From NCBI RefSeq assembly GCF_000296215.2, contig NZ_CP013949.1, positions 3,527,501 to 3,591,500 on the forward strand: DNA of 64,000 bases, given 5' to 3'. Shown here in pieces: positions 33,650 through 44,104 of this stretch. Position 1 is the stretch's first letter; each line of letters opens with the position of its first letter. Below the pieces are notes generated by a model. It saw only the letters and a list, made by a program, of their open reading frames with translations. It ran no database searches and had not been told where the DNA came from. The translations under genes were made by a program, and so were the position numbers. This stretch comes from Bradyrhizobium sp. CCGE-LA001. Its GTDB lineage: Bacteria; Pseudomonadota; Alphaproteobacteria; Rhizobiales; Xanthobacteraceae.

Positions 33650-35476
33650 CTAGTGATTATCCCGCGCCACGCCGAACGTGCCGGCGACGTTCTGATACCG
33701 CGTGGCGAGCTCCATGCAGGCGCCGGTGGATTGCTGGCCGACGGTATTGCGATAGATCTCCTGCCAAGGCGTCTGGTTCGCCGGATGTTTGAAACCGCCG
33801 CTGGCCATCAGCTCGGCATGGCGCTTCTTCACCTCGTCGTCCGAAATCAGGATGTTGGCGCTGCCCTTGTTGAGGTCGATGCGCACCTTGTCGCCGGTCC
33901 GCAGGATCGCGAGTCCGCCATTGGCGGCGGCTTCCGGCGAGGCGTTCAGGATCGAGGGCGAGCCCGAGGTGCCGGACTGGCGGCCATCGCCGATGCAGGG
34001 CAGGGACAGGATGCCGCGTTTGATCAGCGCCGCCGGCGGCTGCATGTTCACGACCTCGGCGCCGCCCGGATAGCCGATCGGCCCGGTGCCGCGGATGAAC
34101 AGCACGCAGCGCTCGTCGATGTCGAGTGAGGGATCGTCGATCCGCTCGTGATAGTCCTCCGGCCCCTCGAACACGATGGCACGGCCTTCGAAGGCGTTGA
34201 GATCCTTGGAGTTGCTGAGATAGCGGTCGCGGAATTCCTTCGAGATCACGCTGGTTTTCATGATCGCGGAATCGAACAGATTGCCCTTCAGCACCAGGAA
34301 GCCGGCGTCCTTCACCAGCGGCTTGTCGTAAGCCCAGATCACGTCGTTGTCGGGCGCCAGCGCATTCTTGCAGTTCTCGCCGATGCCGCGGCCATTGACC
34401 GTGACCGCATCCTCATGGATGCGCTTGTGCTTCATCAGCTCGCGCACCACGGCCGGCACGCCGCCGGCGCGGTGGAATTCCTCGCCGAGATAGAAGCCGG
34501 CCGGCTGCATGTTGACCAGCAGCGGCACGTCATGGCCGAATTTCTGCCAATCCTCGATCGAGAGCTCGACGCCGATGTGGCGGGCCAGTGCGTTGATGTG
34601 GATCGGCGCGTTGGTGGAGCCGCCGATCGCCGAATTGATCACGATGCAATTCTCGAACGCCTTGCGGGTCAGGATGTCAGATGGCTTCAGATCCTCCCAG
34701 ACCATCTCGACGATGCGCTTGCCGGTCTCGTATGCGATCTGGCCGCGCTCGCGATAAGGCGCAGGGATCGCGGCACAGCCCGGCAGCGAGAAGCCCAGCG
34801 CTTCGGCGAGCCCGTTCATGGTCGATGCGGTCCCCATGGTGTTGCAATGGCCGACCGACGGGGCCGAGGAGGCCACGATCTCCATGAACTCCTCATAGTC
34901 GATCTCGCCGGCAGCAAGCCGCTCGCGCGACTTCCAGACGATGGTACCGGAGCCTGTGCGCTCGCCGGCGTGCCAGCCGTTGAGCATCGGGCCGCCCGAC
35001 AGCACGATGGCCGGCAGGTTGACGGTCGCCGCCGCCATCATGCAGGCCGGCGTGGTCTTGTCGCAGCCGGTGGTCAGCACCACGCCGTCGAGCGGATAGC
35101 CGTAGAGAATTTCGACGAGGCCCAGATAGGCGAGATTGCGGTCGAGCGCCGCGGTCGGGCGCTTGCCGGTCTCCTGGATGGGGTGGGTCGGGAATTCCAT
35201 CGCAATGCCGCCGGCCTCGCGGATGCCCTCGCGGACGCGATGGGCGAGCTCGATATGGTGGCGGTTGCAGGGGGAGAGGTCGTTGCCGGTCTGGGCGATG
35301 CCGATGATCGGCTTGCCCGATTGAAGCTCGGCGCGGGTGAGGCCGTAGTTCAGATAGCGCTCCATATAGAGCGCGGTCATGCCCGGATTATGCGGGTTGT
35401 TGAACCATTCCTGCGAGCGGAGGTGGCGGCGAGCGCCGTTGCCGGCAGCGTGCCCATTGGTTGGTTTTTTTGTCAT
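33650..35476 (-). CDS. IlvD/Edd-family sugar-acid dehydratase (arabinonate/xylonate type)
   Basis: 608 residues from the ATG at 35476 (GGAGAG upstream). It dehydrates an aldonate to a 2-keto-3-deoxy acid. Iron-sulfur ligands are C70 (DLSPCNRHH), C138 (TTGCDKTTPAC) and C211 (VGHCNTMGTAST). From memory, these spacings of 68 and 73 equal those of the [2Fe-2S] L-arabinonate dehydratase of Rhizobium leguminosarum. The sequence belongs to the sugar-acid branch, not to branched-chain IlvD or phosphogluconate Edd. The exact sugar acid is open. It is controlled by the LacI protein next to it; an operator lies 152 bp upstream. Confidence 0.93.
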   Translation of the reverse strand: MTKKPTNGHAAGNGARRHLRSQEWFNNPHNPGMTALYMERYLNYGLTRAELQSGKPIIGIAQTGNDLSPCNRHHIELAHRVREGIREAGGIAMEFPTHPIQETGKRPTAALDRNLAYLGLVEILYGYPLDGVVLTTGCDKTTPACMMAAATVNLPAIVLSGGPMLNGWHAGERTGSGTIVWKSRERLAAGEIDYEEFMEIVASSAPSVGHCNTMGTASTMNGLAEALGFSLPGCAAIPAPYRERGQIAYETGKRIVEMVWEDLKPSDILTRKAFENCIVINSAIGGSTNAPIHINALARHIGVELSIEDWQKFGHDVPLLVNMQPAGFYLGEEFHRAGGVPAVVRELMKHKRIHEDAVTVNGRGIGENCKNALAPDNDVIWAYDKPLVKDAGFLVLKGNLFDSAIMKTSVISKEFRDRYLSNSKDLNAFEGRAIVFEGPEDYHERIDDPSLDIDERCVLFIRGTGPIGYPGGAEVVNMQPPAALIKRGILSLPCIGDGRQSGTSGSPSILNASPEAAANGGLAILRTGDKVRIDLNKGSANILISDDEVKKRHAELMASGGFKHPANQTPWQEIYRNTVGQQSTGACMELATRYQNVAGTFGVARDNH

Positions 35477-35612
35477 TGGTCTCTCCTGCAATGCAAACGC
35501 ACTTGCGTCCGTTTCACTCGCGTCCGCTTCAAGTGTCGGCTTGTGCGATGCCCAGCGGCGCGAGCGCCGGTCTGCCGGCCCGCTGGCGGGTCATTTCCTC
35601 ACAAGTGCGATA

Positions 35613-36710
35613 CTAGTCATGGCTACTTGGTAACGCTACCATTTTGTTCACCGTACTGGCACTGGAAGCGACCGGCCTGCTGTCCGAACGCCGCGCCGAC
35701 GAGCTTTGCCGCTCGATCACCTTAAAGCCGAGATCGAGCACCGGCTGCTCCGGGCGACGCCCGTCGATCGCCTCGATCAACATGGTTGCAGCCGTCTTCC
35801 CCATCTCATAGCGATTGGTGCGCACGCTGGTGAGGGTGGGGACGGCTGACGCCATGAATTCGAGGTCGTTGAATCCGACGATCGCGATCTGTTCGGGGAC
35901 GGCGATCTCCCGCCGCCGGCATTCGAATAGCACGCCGAGCGCGAGATCGTCATTGGCGCAGAACACGGCATCGAGGGGCTCCCGCGCCAGCAGATCGGTG
36001 AACAGGGCGCCGCCGAGCGTCACCGAAGTCGGCGTCGCCGTCGTGACGACGAGGCGCTGGTCGAATAGTCCTGCATCTTTCATGGCCGAGACATATCCGT
36101 CGAGGCGCCGCTGCACCCGCGGATCCATGCGTGCGCCGACGAAGCCGATCTTGCTGTGGCCTTGCTCGAACAGGTGGGCAACCGCTGCGCGGGCTGCATC
36201 ATAGTGCGAAAAGCCAATCATCATGTCGACTGGATCGGGGCCAATCTCCATGATCTGCACGATCGGGCAGTCCGCGGCCTCCAGCATAGCGCGGGACTCC
36301 GTGGTCTGGTCGATGCCGGTAACGATCAGTCCGGCCGGCTTCTGCGCCAGGAACAGGCGCAGCAGCTTCTCCTCCTGGAGAATACTGTAGCGTGTGTTGG
36401 ACAATTGGATCGAGTAGCGGCTGCCTTCGGAGGCGTCATAGATGCCGCGCAGCACATCCGAGAACACGTTATTGGTGAGGGAGGGGATCAATACACCGAT
36501 CACCTCGGTACGTTGCGAGGCCAGCGCCCGCGCCGCAAGGTTGGGCACATAGCCGAGCTCCTTGGCGGCGCTCTCGACCCGGGTCCGCTTGGCAACCGAC
36601 AGCGCTTCCGGATTGCGGAAGAACCGCGACGCCGTGATCGGGCTGACGCCGGCAAGCTCGGCCACTTCAGCCAACCGGATTTTGCCGGACTTGGTGCGTT
36701 TTCGACCCAT
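35613..36710 (-). CDS. LacI/GntR-family transcriptional regulator of the sugar-acid locus
   Basis: 365 residues. The N-terminal LacI headpiece has RLAEVAELAGVSPITASRFF (HTH about residues 11-31) and the hinge helix in VPNLAARALASQ. The periplasmic-binding-protein-like core begins VIGVLIPSLTNNVFSDV and has FCANDDLALG and VGFNDLEF. The preferred start is the ATG at 36710. It is divergent from the ABC importer and upstream of the dehydratase, and two operator-like sites flank it. The inducer is probably the sugar acid or its keto-deoxy product. Confidence 0.93.
   Translation of the reverse strand: MGRKRTKSGKIRLAEVAELAGVSPITASRFFRNPEALSVAKRTRVESAAKELGYVPNLAARALASQRTEVIGVLIPSLTNNVFSDVLRGIYDASEGSRYSIQLSNTRYSILQEEKLLRLFLAQKPAGLIVTGIDQTTESRAMLEAADCPIVQIMEIGPDPVDMMIGFSHYDAARAAVAHLFEQGHSKIGFVGARMDPRVQRRLDGYVSAMKDAGLFDQRLVVTTATPTSVTLGGALFTDLLAREPLDAVFCANDDLALGVLFECRRREIAVPEQIAIVGFNDLEFMASAVPTLTSVRTNRYEMGKTAATMLIEAIDGRRPEQPVLDLGFKVIERQSSSARRSDSRPVASSASTVNKMVALPSSHD
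35628..35641. promoter_or_regulatory. LacI-type operator TGGTAACGCTACCA
   Basis: TGGTA-ACGC-TACCA is a five-base perfect inverted repeat around the central CG typical of GntR/LacI-family operators. It lies inside the 3' end of the lacI-type gene, 152 bp upstream of the dehydratase start, where the dehydratase promoter should be. Confidence 0.65.
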
Positions 36711-36752
36711 TTGCTGCTCATAGCATAGCCACTGACGCAAACAAAGGATCGT

Positions 36753-36766
36753 TGACAGCGCTACCA
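36753..36766. promoter_or_regulatory. Second LacI-type operator in the divergent promoter
   Basis: TGACAGCGCTACCA matches 11 of 14 bases of the perfect site at 35628-35641, including the right half CGCTACCA. It lies 43 bp upstream of the lacI-type start and 147 bp upstream of the ABC ATPase start, suited to control both directions. Confidence 0.55.
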
Positions 36767-36913
36767 GCAACGACTAACCAAAGACAAATTGCCAAAACCG
36801 CACAAACTACCGACAATGTCGCCCGCTATGATCGGGCTTCGTTCGGTGAAGTCCAAAAAGAACAAGACGGTCGCGGCGCTGGAGTCGTCGTGGACTTTCG
36901 AGGAGGGAGCTAG

Positions 36914-37981
<1,068 letters not shown>

Positions 37982-38036
37982 CGCGGCAGGCGAGAGCAAG
38001 ACGTAAGACAAGAAAAAGCATCACAGGGAGGACGAC

Positions 38037-39356
38037 ATGAAGGACTTTACCCGCCGAACTCTGCTTCAAGGCGGAACGGCACTGGCTGCGACCGGCATGC
38101 TGACCGGGCCGGCATTGTTCGACTTCGCCAAGGCCTGGGCGCAGAGCGCGCCTTGGAAGGCGGAGCCTGGCGCCAAGCTGACCGTGATGCGCTGGAAGCG
38201 CTTCGTGCCGGCGGAGGACGATGCGTTCAACGCGATGGTTGCGGCGTTCAAGGCTGCAACGGGCACCGAGATGAACGTGTTCAGCGAGTCCTTCGAGGAC
38301 GTGCAGCCGAAGGCATCGGTTGCGGCGAACACCGGCTCAGGACTCGATCTCGCCTGGGGCCTGCACACGCTGCCCCAGCTGTTCCCGACCAAGGTTCTGA
38401 AGATGAACGACGTCGCCGATTACCTCGGCGGCAAATATGGCGGATGGACCGATGCAGCGGCCAAGACCTGCAAGCTCGGCAACGACTGGCTCGGCATTCC
38501 CGTGGCGACCAACGGCGGTTACCTGACCTACCGCAAGTCGGCGCTCGACAAAGCAGGGTTCAAGGAATTCCCGAAGGACTTCCCCAGCTTCCTCGAAATG
38601 TGCAAGGCGCTCAAGGCCAACAACACGCCCGCCGGCTTCGCACTCGGCCACGCCTCGGGCGACGGCAATGCGTGGCTGCACTGGGTGCTGTGGGGGCACG
38701 GCGCCTACACGGTCGACCAGAACGACAAGATCGTCATCAACTCGCCGGAGACGGCGAAGGCGCTGGAATATTGCAAGGCGCTCTACGACAGCTTCATTCC
38801 GGGCACGGCGTCCTGGAACGATTCCTCCAACAACAAGGCGTACCTCGCCGGGGAGCTCTATTGCACGGCGAACGGCATCTCGATCTACGTCGCCGCCAAG
38901 ACTGATGCCAGCAAGAAGGAGTTGGCGGAGGATACCTACCACGCGCTCTGGCCGGTTGGCCCGGTCGGCAAGCCGACCGAGCTGCAACTGGCGCTGCCGA
39001 TTCTCGCCTTCAACTTCACCAAATATCCGAACGCCGCAAAGGCTTTCGTCGCTTTCATGCTGGAGAAGGAGAACTACGAGAAGTGGCTGTCCGGCGCGCA
39101 AGGCTATCTGACGCAGACCTTGAACGCCTATGAGTCCGCCCCGATCTGGAAGGCCGATCCCAAGAACGAGGTGTTCTCGCAGGCCTCCAAGCGCACGCTG
39201 CCGGCGGCCGGCATCGGCACGGTCGGCGAAAAGGCGGCGACCGCAATCGCCGACTTCATCGTCGTCGACATGTTCGCCAATTACTGCACCGGCGCCAAGG
39301 ATGCGAAGGGCGCGATGGCTGAAGCCGAGCGCCAGCTGAAGCGCATCTATCGCTGA
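38037..39356 (+). CDS. ABC sugar-binding protein with Tat signal
   Basis: 439-residue periplasmic CUT1 receptor. The N-terminus has a twin-arginine signal (TRRTLLQGG, hydrophobic stretch, cleavage near AWAQS), so it is exported folded by Tat. The mature part has the family feature LTVMRWKRFVPAED and a substrate cleft with several tryptophans, suggesting a sugar or sugar-acid ligand. GGGAGG lies seven bases upstream of the ATG. A stable hairpin follows before the permease genes, which would favour high receptor expression. Confidence 0.94.
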   Translation: MKDFTRRTLLQGGTALAATGMLTGPALFDFAKAWAQSAPWKAEPGAKLTVMRWKRFVPAEDDAFNAMVAAFKAATGTEMNVFSESFEDVQPKASVAANTGSGLDLAWGLHTLPQLFPTKVLKMNDVADYLGGKYGGWTDAAAKTCKLGNDWLGIPVATNGGYLTYRKSALDKAGFKEFPKDFPSFLEMCKALKANNTPAGFALGHASGDGNAWLHWVLWGHGAYTVDQNDKIVINSPETAKALEYCKALYDSFIPGTASWNDSSNNKAYLAGELYCTANGISIYVAAKTDASKKELAEDTYHALWPVGPVGKPTELQLALPILAFNFTKYPNAAKAFVAFMLEKENYEKWLSGAQGYLTQTLNAYESAPIWKADPKNEVFSQASKRTLPAAGIGTVGEKAATAIADFIVVDMFANYCTGAKDAKGAMAEAERQLKRIYR

Positions 39357-39366
39357 TAATCACGGG

Positions 39367-39390
39367 GCGGGCGGCCATCCGGCCGCCCGC
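39367..39390 (+). terminator. Stable hairpin between receptor and permease genes
   Basis: GCGGGCGGCC-ATCC-GGCCGCCCGC is a perfect ten-base-pair stem with a four-base loop, ten bases after the receptor stop codon. There is no U-run. It more likely protects or partially terminates the upstream mRNA than ends the operon. Confidence 0.65.
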
Positions 39391-39421
39391 TCGTCAACAT
39401 TTTCGATCAGGGATATCGGGC

Positions 39422-40375
39422 ATGGCTGATGTCGCAATTTCCCGGGCCAAGCCTCAGATGAGCGAGGCGAGCGCCTGGACCCAGCTCAAACACAATCGCA
39501 ACTGGCTCGGCTTCTGGTTCATGGTGCCGGCCATGGCGTTCCTGATCTTCTTCCTGGCCTATCCGCTCGGGCTCGGCATCTGGCTGTCCTTCACCGACAC
39601 CCGCATCGGCAGGGTGGGGCAGTTCGTCGCCACCGAGAACTACGAATGGCTCTGGGACGATTCAATCTTCTGGCTGTCGGTGTTCAACACGCTGCTCTAT
39701 ACCTTCGTCGCTAGCGCCCTCAAATTCGCGATCGGGCTCTATCTCGCGCTGCTGCTCAACGAGCACATGCCGTTCAAGGCGATGCTGCGCGCGATGGTGC
39801 TCATCCCGTTCATCGTTCCGACGGTGCTCTCGGCACTGGCCTTCTGGTGGATTTTCGATTCGCAATTCTCGATCATCTCCTGGTCGCTGAAGCATCTCGG
39901 GATCATCAACCAGAACATCAACTTCCTCGGTGACACCACCTGGGCGCGGATTTGCGTGATCTTCGCCAATATCTGGCGCGGTGTGCCGTTCGTGGCGATC
40001 ACGCTGCTCGCAGGCCTGCAGACTGTCTCGCCGTCGCTCTATGAAGCGGCAACGCTCGACGGCGCCACGCGGTGGCAGAATTTCCGCTTCATCACCTATC
40101 CGCTGCTGACGCCGATCATCGCCGTCGTGATGACCTTCTCCGTGCTCTTCACATTCACGGACTTCCAGCTGATCTGGGCGATGACGCGCGGCGGCCCGGT
40201 CAACGCCACCCACCTGATGGCGACGCTGTCCTACCAGCGCGCGATCATCGCCGGGCAGCTCGGCGAGGGCGCCGCGATCTCCAGCGCCATGATTCCGTTC
40301 CTGCTCGCTGCGATCATGGTGTCCTGGTTCGGCCTGCAGCGCCGCAAGTGGCAACAGGGAGAGAGCAATGACTGA
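39422..40375 (+). CDS. ABC sugar permease, MalF-like
   Basis: 317 residues with six predicted membrane helices and a short cytoplasmic N-terminus. The EAA loop contacting the ATPase reads YEAATLDGATRWQNFRFITYPLL. It forms a heterodimer with the next gene product, which overlaps it by eight bases. Confidence 0.94.
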   Translation: MADVAISRAKPQMSEASAWTQLKHNRNWLGFWFMVPAMAFLIFFLAYPLGLGIWLSFTDTRIGRVGQFVATENYEWLWDDSIFWLSVFNTLLYTFVASALKFAIGLYLALLLNEHMPFKAMLRAMVLIPFIVPTVLSALAFWWIFDSQFSIISWSLKHLGIINQNINFLGDTTWARICVIFANIWRGVPFVAITLLAGLQTVSPSLYEAATLDGATRWQNFRFITYPLLTPIIAVVMTFSVLFTFTDFQLIWAMTRGGPVNATHLMATLSYQRAIIAGQLGEGAAISSAMIPFLLAAIMVSWFGLQRRKWQQGESND

Positions 40376-41291
40376 TCTTCCTGCCGCGAAAGTGGATCTC
40401 AAGTCCGTGATATCGTCGCCGGCGCGCGTCGATAACAGCGAGGGCATGAGCTATTTGCAGTCCGTGCCGCGCCGGCTCGTGACGCTCTATCTGCCGCTCG
40501 CGATCATCGTCGTCGTGCTGCTGTTCCCGTTCTATTGGATGGCGTTGACGTCGGTGAAGCCGGACGAGCAGCTGCTCGATCTCGACAAGTACAATCCGTT
40601 CTGGACCTGGAATCCGACGTTCAAGCACTTCCACAAGCTGCTGTTCGAGAGCTACTATCCGTACTGGCTCTGGAACACGATGTACGTGGCGATCTGCGCT
40701 ACGGTGCTGTCGATCGTGGCCTCGGTGTTCGCGGCCTACGCCATCGTGCGGTTGCGTTACAAGGGCGCCAATCTCGTCGGCGGGCTGATCTTCCTCGCCT
40801 ATCTGGTGCCGCCCTCGATCCTGTTCATTCCGCTCGCCACCGTCGTCTACCAGTACGGCCTGTTCGACTCGCCGCTGGCGCTGATCCTGACCTATCCGAC
40901 GATCCTGATTCCGTTCTCGACCTGGTTGTTGATGGGCTATTTCAAGACCATTCCCTTCGAGCTCGAGGAATGTGCGCTGATCGACGGCGCGAGCCGGTGG
41001 CAGATCCTCATCAAAATCGTGGTGCCGCTCGCGATCCCCGGCCTCATCTCGGCCTTCATCTTCTGCTTCACGCTGTGCTGGAACGAGTTCATCTACGCGC
41101 TGACGTTCCTGCAGTCGACCAGCAACAAGACCGTGCCGGTCGCGATCGTCAACGAGTTCGTGGATGGCGACATCTACCGTTGGGGATCGCTGATGGCAGG
41201 GGCGCTGGCCGGTTCGCTGCCGCTCGTCATCCTTTACGCCTTCTTCGTCGAGCATTATGTGTCGGCGATGACGGGCGCCGTGAAGGAATGA
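40368..41291 (+). CDS. ABC sugar permease, MalG-like
   Basis: 307 residues, six helices, with a cytoplasmic N-terminal extension of about 40 residues. The EAA motif is EECALIDGASRWQILIKIVVP. The start lies inside the end of the MalF-like gene, so the two are translationally coupled. Second permease of the CUT1 importer. Confidence 0.94.
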   Translation: MTDLPAAKVDLKSVISSPARVDNSEGMSYLQSVPRRLVTLYLPLAIIVVVLLFPFYWMALTSVKPDEQLLDLDKYNPFWTWNPTFKHFHKLLFESYYPYWLWNTMYVAICATVLSIVASVFAAYAIVRLRYKGANLVGGLIFLAYLVPPSILFIPLATVVYQYGLFDSPLALILTYPTILIPFSTWLLMGYFKTIPFELEECALIDGASRWQILIKIVVPLAIPGLISAFIFCFTLCWNEFIYALTFLQSTSNKTVPVAIVNEFVDGDIYRWGSLMAGALAGSLPLVILYAFFVEHYVSAMTGAVKE

Positions 41292-41371
41292 TCGCGGGGC
41301 TTGCCGAGGGCGCGTCCGGAGCGGCGCGCTCCGGTCAATAGGCGCCCGGTCGATAAGAAGGAGTTGAGCTC

Positions 41372-42358
41372 TTGCACATTCTGGTTCTCGGCGCCGCCGG
41401 CATGGTCGGCCGCAAACTCTGTGAACGGCTGTTGCGCGATGGCCGGCTCGGCAAGAGCGACATCACGAAAGTGACCATGCATGACGTGGTCGAGCCGAAG
41501 AAGCCGGAGAAGGCCGGCTTCCCGGTCGAGACCATGTCGGGCGATTTCGCAGTGCCGGGCGCGGCCGAAAAGTTGATCGCCGGCCGCCCCGACGTGATCT
41601 TCCATCTCGCCGCGATCGTCTCGGGCGAAGCCGAGCTCGATTTCGACAAGGGCTATCGCATCAACCTCGACGGCACCCGGATGCTGCTCGACGCGATCAG
41701 GCTCGTCGGTGGCGGCTACAAGCCGCGCGTGGTGTTCACGTCCTCGATCGCGGTGTTCGGCGCACCGTTCCCCGATGCGATCGGCGACGAGTTCTTCCAC
41801 ACCCCGCTGCTCAGCTACGGCACCCAGAAGGCGATCGGCGAACTCCTGCTCGCCGACTATTCCCGCCGCGGCTTCCTCGACGGCATCGGCATCCGCCTGC
41901 CGACGATCTGCATCCGGCCCGGCTTGCCCAACAAGGCGGCATCGGGCTTCTTCTCCAACATCCTGCGCGAGCCGCTGGCCGGCAAGGAGGCGATCCTCCC
42001 GGTGTCCGAGGACGTCCGCCACTGGCACGCGACGCCGCGCTCGGCCGTCGGCTTCCTGCTCCATGCCGGCACCATGGACCTCGCGACCGTCGGTCCGCGC
42101 CGTAACCTGACCATGCCGGGCCTGTCGGCGACGGTCGGCGAGCAGATCGCGGCCTTGAAGCGCGTTGCCGGCGAAAAGGTCGCCGCCCGCATCAAGCGCG
42201 AGCCGGATCCCTTCATCGTCGGCATCGTCGGCGGCTGGCCGCGCAATTTCAACGCCAAGCGGTCGCTCGAGCTCGGTTTCACCACGGCCGAGAAGAATTT
42301 TGACGACATCATCCGCATTCACATCGAAGACGAGCTCGGCGGCAATTTCGTCGCCTGA
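41372..42358 (+). CDS. denD: NAD-dependent epimerase/dehydratase-like, D-erythronate dehydrogenase (DenD) type
   Basis: 328 residues of the extended SDR superfamily. The nucleotide motif is VLGAAGMVGRKL, followed by FHLAAIVSGEAE, a serine cluster in VFTSSIAVFG, and the YGTQK tyrosine-lysine pair. Length and motifs match the DenD group, which oxidises D-erythronate at C2. The start is TTG at 41372, with AAGGAG nine bases before it and no better ATG. In a 2-keto-3-deoxy acid pathway its role is unclear; it may act on a longer sugar acid. Confidence 0.85.
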   Translation: MHILVLGAAGMVGRKLCERLLRDGRLGKSDITKVTMHDVVEPKKPEKAGFPVETMSGDFAVPGAAEKLIAGRPDVIFHLAAIVSGEAELDFDKGYRINLDGTRMLLDAIRLVGGGYKPRVVFTSSIAVFGAPFPDAIGDEFFHTPLLSYGTQKAIGELLLADYSRRGFLDGIGIRLPTICIRPGLPNKAASGFFSNILREPLAGKEAILPVSEDVRHWHATPRSAVGFLLHAGTMDLATVGPRRNLTMPGLSATVGEQIAALKRVAGEKVAARIKREPDPFIVGIVGGWPRNFNAKRSLELGFTTAEKNFDDIIRIHIEDELGGNFVA

Positions 42359-42381
42359 TCTCTGACTGAGCGAGCCAAGTG

Positions 42382-43368
42382 ATGGCGAGCGTTGCTTGCA
42401 TCGGCGAATGCATGGTCGAGCTCCGGCAGGCCCAAGGGGGACATTCCTCCGGCGCGTCTGCCGGGCAGGGGCAGGGCGGCGGCCTGTACTCGCGCGGCTT
42501 CGGCGGCGACACCCTCAACACCGCCGTCTATCTGGCGCGGCTCGAGGTCAAGGTTGATTATCTCACCGCGCTCGGCGACGATGCCCTCAGCGATGAGATG
42601 ATCGCGGCCTGGAATGCCGAGGGTGTCGGCACGCGGCGCGTTGTACGCCTGCCGGGCAAGCTGCCCGGTCTCTACATGATCCAGACGGATGCCAAGGGCG
42701 AGCGCCAGTTCTTCCACTGGCGCGACAGCGCTGCGGCGCGGCAGCTGATGAGCCTGCCCGAGACGGATGAGCTCCTCAATTCGCTGATGAGCTACGACAT
42801 CGTCTATCTATCCGCGATCACGCTCTCGATCTACGATGCGCCCGGACGCGAGCGTCTGTTCGCGGCGATCAAGCGCGCGCGCCTGCTCGGCACCCGCTTC
42901 GTGTTCGACACCAATTTCCGCGCACGCGGCTGGCCGGACCGCGATATCGCGCGCGAGGTGTTCGCTGCGGCCTTCGCGGCTGCCGATATCGTGCTGACTT
43001 CGACCGAGGATCTGCTCGCGCTCTATCCCGGCGAGAGCCACGAGCAGTTGATGGGGCGCATCCCCACGCCTGAGCTGGTGTTCCGCCTCACTGAACCGGT
43101 AAGCCTCTTGCGCTTCCCCGGCGGCACTAGCGAAGTTCGCGCCGAGCCCATGACCAAGCCGGTGGTGGATACCACAGCGGCCGGCGACAGCTTTGCCGCG
43201 GCCTATATCGCGGCTCGGCTCGGCGGCGCCGAGCCGGTCGAGGCGGCCCAGGCCGGGCATCGCCTCGCCAGCCTCGTGATCTGCTATCCCGGCGCCATTA
43301 TTCCGGGCTATGCCATGCCGCCGAAGAAGCGGCATCGGCCGGCGGCCTCTCGCCAGGCCACCAAGTAA
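42382..43368 (+). CDS. kdgK: PfkB-family 2-keto-3-deoxygluconate kinase
   Basis: 328 residues. It is a ribokinase-fold carbohydrate kinase: the N-terminal glycine region FGGDTLNTAVYLAR, and the C-terminal signature DTTAAGDSFAAAY with the catalytic aspartate in AGD. Its position just before a KDPG aldolase gene indicates phosphorylation of 2-keto-3-deoxygluconate or -galactonate. An in-frame GTG immediately precedes the ATG at 42382. Confidence 0.9.
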   Translation: MASVACIGECMVELRQAQGGHSSGASAGQGQGGGLYSRGFGGDTLNTAVYLARLEVKVDYLTALGDDALSDEMIAAWNAEGVGTRRVVRLPGKLPGLYMIQTDAKGERQFFHWRDSAAARQLMSLPETDELLNSLMSYDIVYLSAITLSIYDAPGRERLFAAIKRARLLGTRFVFDTNFRARGWPDRDIAREVFAAAFAAADIVLTSTEDLLALYPGESHEQLMGRIPTPELVFRLTEPVSLLRFPGGTSEVRAEPMTKPVVDTTAAGDSFAAAYIAARLGGAEPVEAAQAGHRLASLVICYPGAIIPGYAMPPKKRHRPAASRQATK

Positions 43369-43393
43369 ACGAGACCAACTGAAATAGAGATCT

Positions 43394-44044
43394 ATGCCAA
43401 CGGCTGCCCAACAAAACCACCTAGTCGCGCTGTTCAAAGCCGCGACCGTCATTCCCGTTCTCACCATCGAGCGGATCCAGGATGCCGTGCCGCTGGCACG
43501 TGCGCTGGTCGCCGGCGGCGTCCGCACGCTGGAGGTGACGATGCGCACCCCCGTCGCGATCGAGGCGGCGAGGGCGATGATGGCCGAGGTGCCCGAGGCG
43601 GTCGTCGGTATCGGCACGATCCTCAATCCGGCCGACTTCACCCGCGTCGAGAAGCTCGGCGTTGCCTTTGGGATCAGCCCCGGCCTCACCCCCGACCTCC
43701 TCAAGGCCGCCGCCCACAGCTCCCTGCCGTTTGCGCCTGGCATCGCGACCGCCTCCGAGCTGATGCTGGCGCTGTCGCACGGTTTCGACGTCGCAAAATT
43801 CTTCCCGGCCGAGCAGGCCGGCGGCATCAAGGGCTTGCGCTCCCTTGGTGGCCCGTTCCCCCATGTGCGGTTCTGCCCGACCGGCGGGGTCGGAGAGACC
43901 AATGCAGCGAGCTGGCTCGCCGAGCCAAATGTGGTTGCGGTCGGCGGTTCCTGGCTGTGCCCGACGGCCGAGATCAGGGCCGGGAACTGGGCCGGCATAA
44001 CTGCCATCTGCGAGCGGGCCCTCAAGGCGCTGAAAGCCGCGTGA
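43394..44044 (+). CDS. eda: KHG/KDPG aldolase
   Basis: 216-residue class I aldolase of the Entner-Doudoroff type. It cleaves 2-keto-3-deoxy-6-phosphogluconate (or the galactonate) to pyruvate and glyceraldehyde 3-phosphate. Residues visible are the catalytic E in VRTLEVTMRTP and the Schiff-base lysine in FDVAKFFPAEQAGG, with CPTGGVGE following. It is the last gene of the rightward operon; a short hairpin starts at its stop codon. Confidence 0.95.
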   Translation: MPTAAQQNHLVALFKAATVIPVLTIERIQDAVPLARALVAGGVRTLEVTMRTPVAIEAARAMMAEVPEAVVGIGTILNPADFTRVEKLGVAFGISPGLTPDLLKAAAHSSLPFAPGIATASELMLALSHGFDVAKFFPAEQAGGIKGLRSLGGPFPHVRFCPTGGVGETNAASWLAEPNVVAVGGSWLCPTAEIRAGNWAGITAICERALKALKAA

Positions 44045-44071
44045 AGTCTTGCCATCCCTGGGCTAAGACTT
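44044..44071 (+). terminator. Hairpin at the end of the sugar-acid operon
   Basis: AAGTCTT (44044-44050) and AAGACTT (44065-44071) are a perfect inverted repeat around a 14-base loop that can itself pair partly (CC/GG). It starts at the eda stop codon and lies 33 bp upstream of the thiolase start. Confidence 0.4.
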
Positions 44072-44104
44072 AGGTCAGGAAGAGACCGCCAGGGAGAAAA
44101 GACC

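Noticed and set aside
34148..35725. 525-codon plus-strand frame opposite the dehydratase gene
   Set aside because: Antisense to conserved cysteine-containing dehydratase sequence and extends into the LacI gene; no homology visible.
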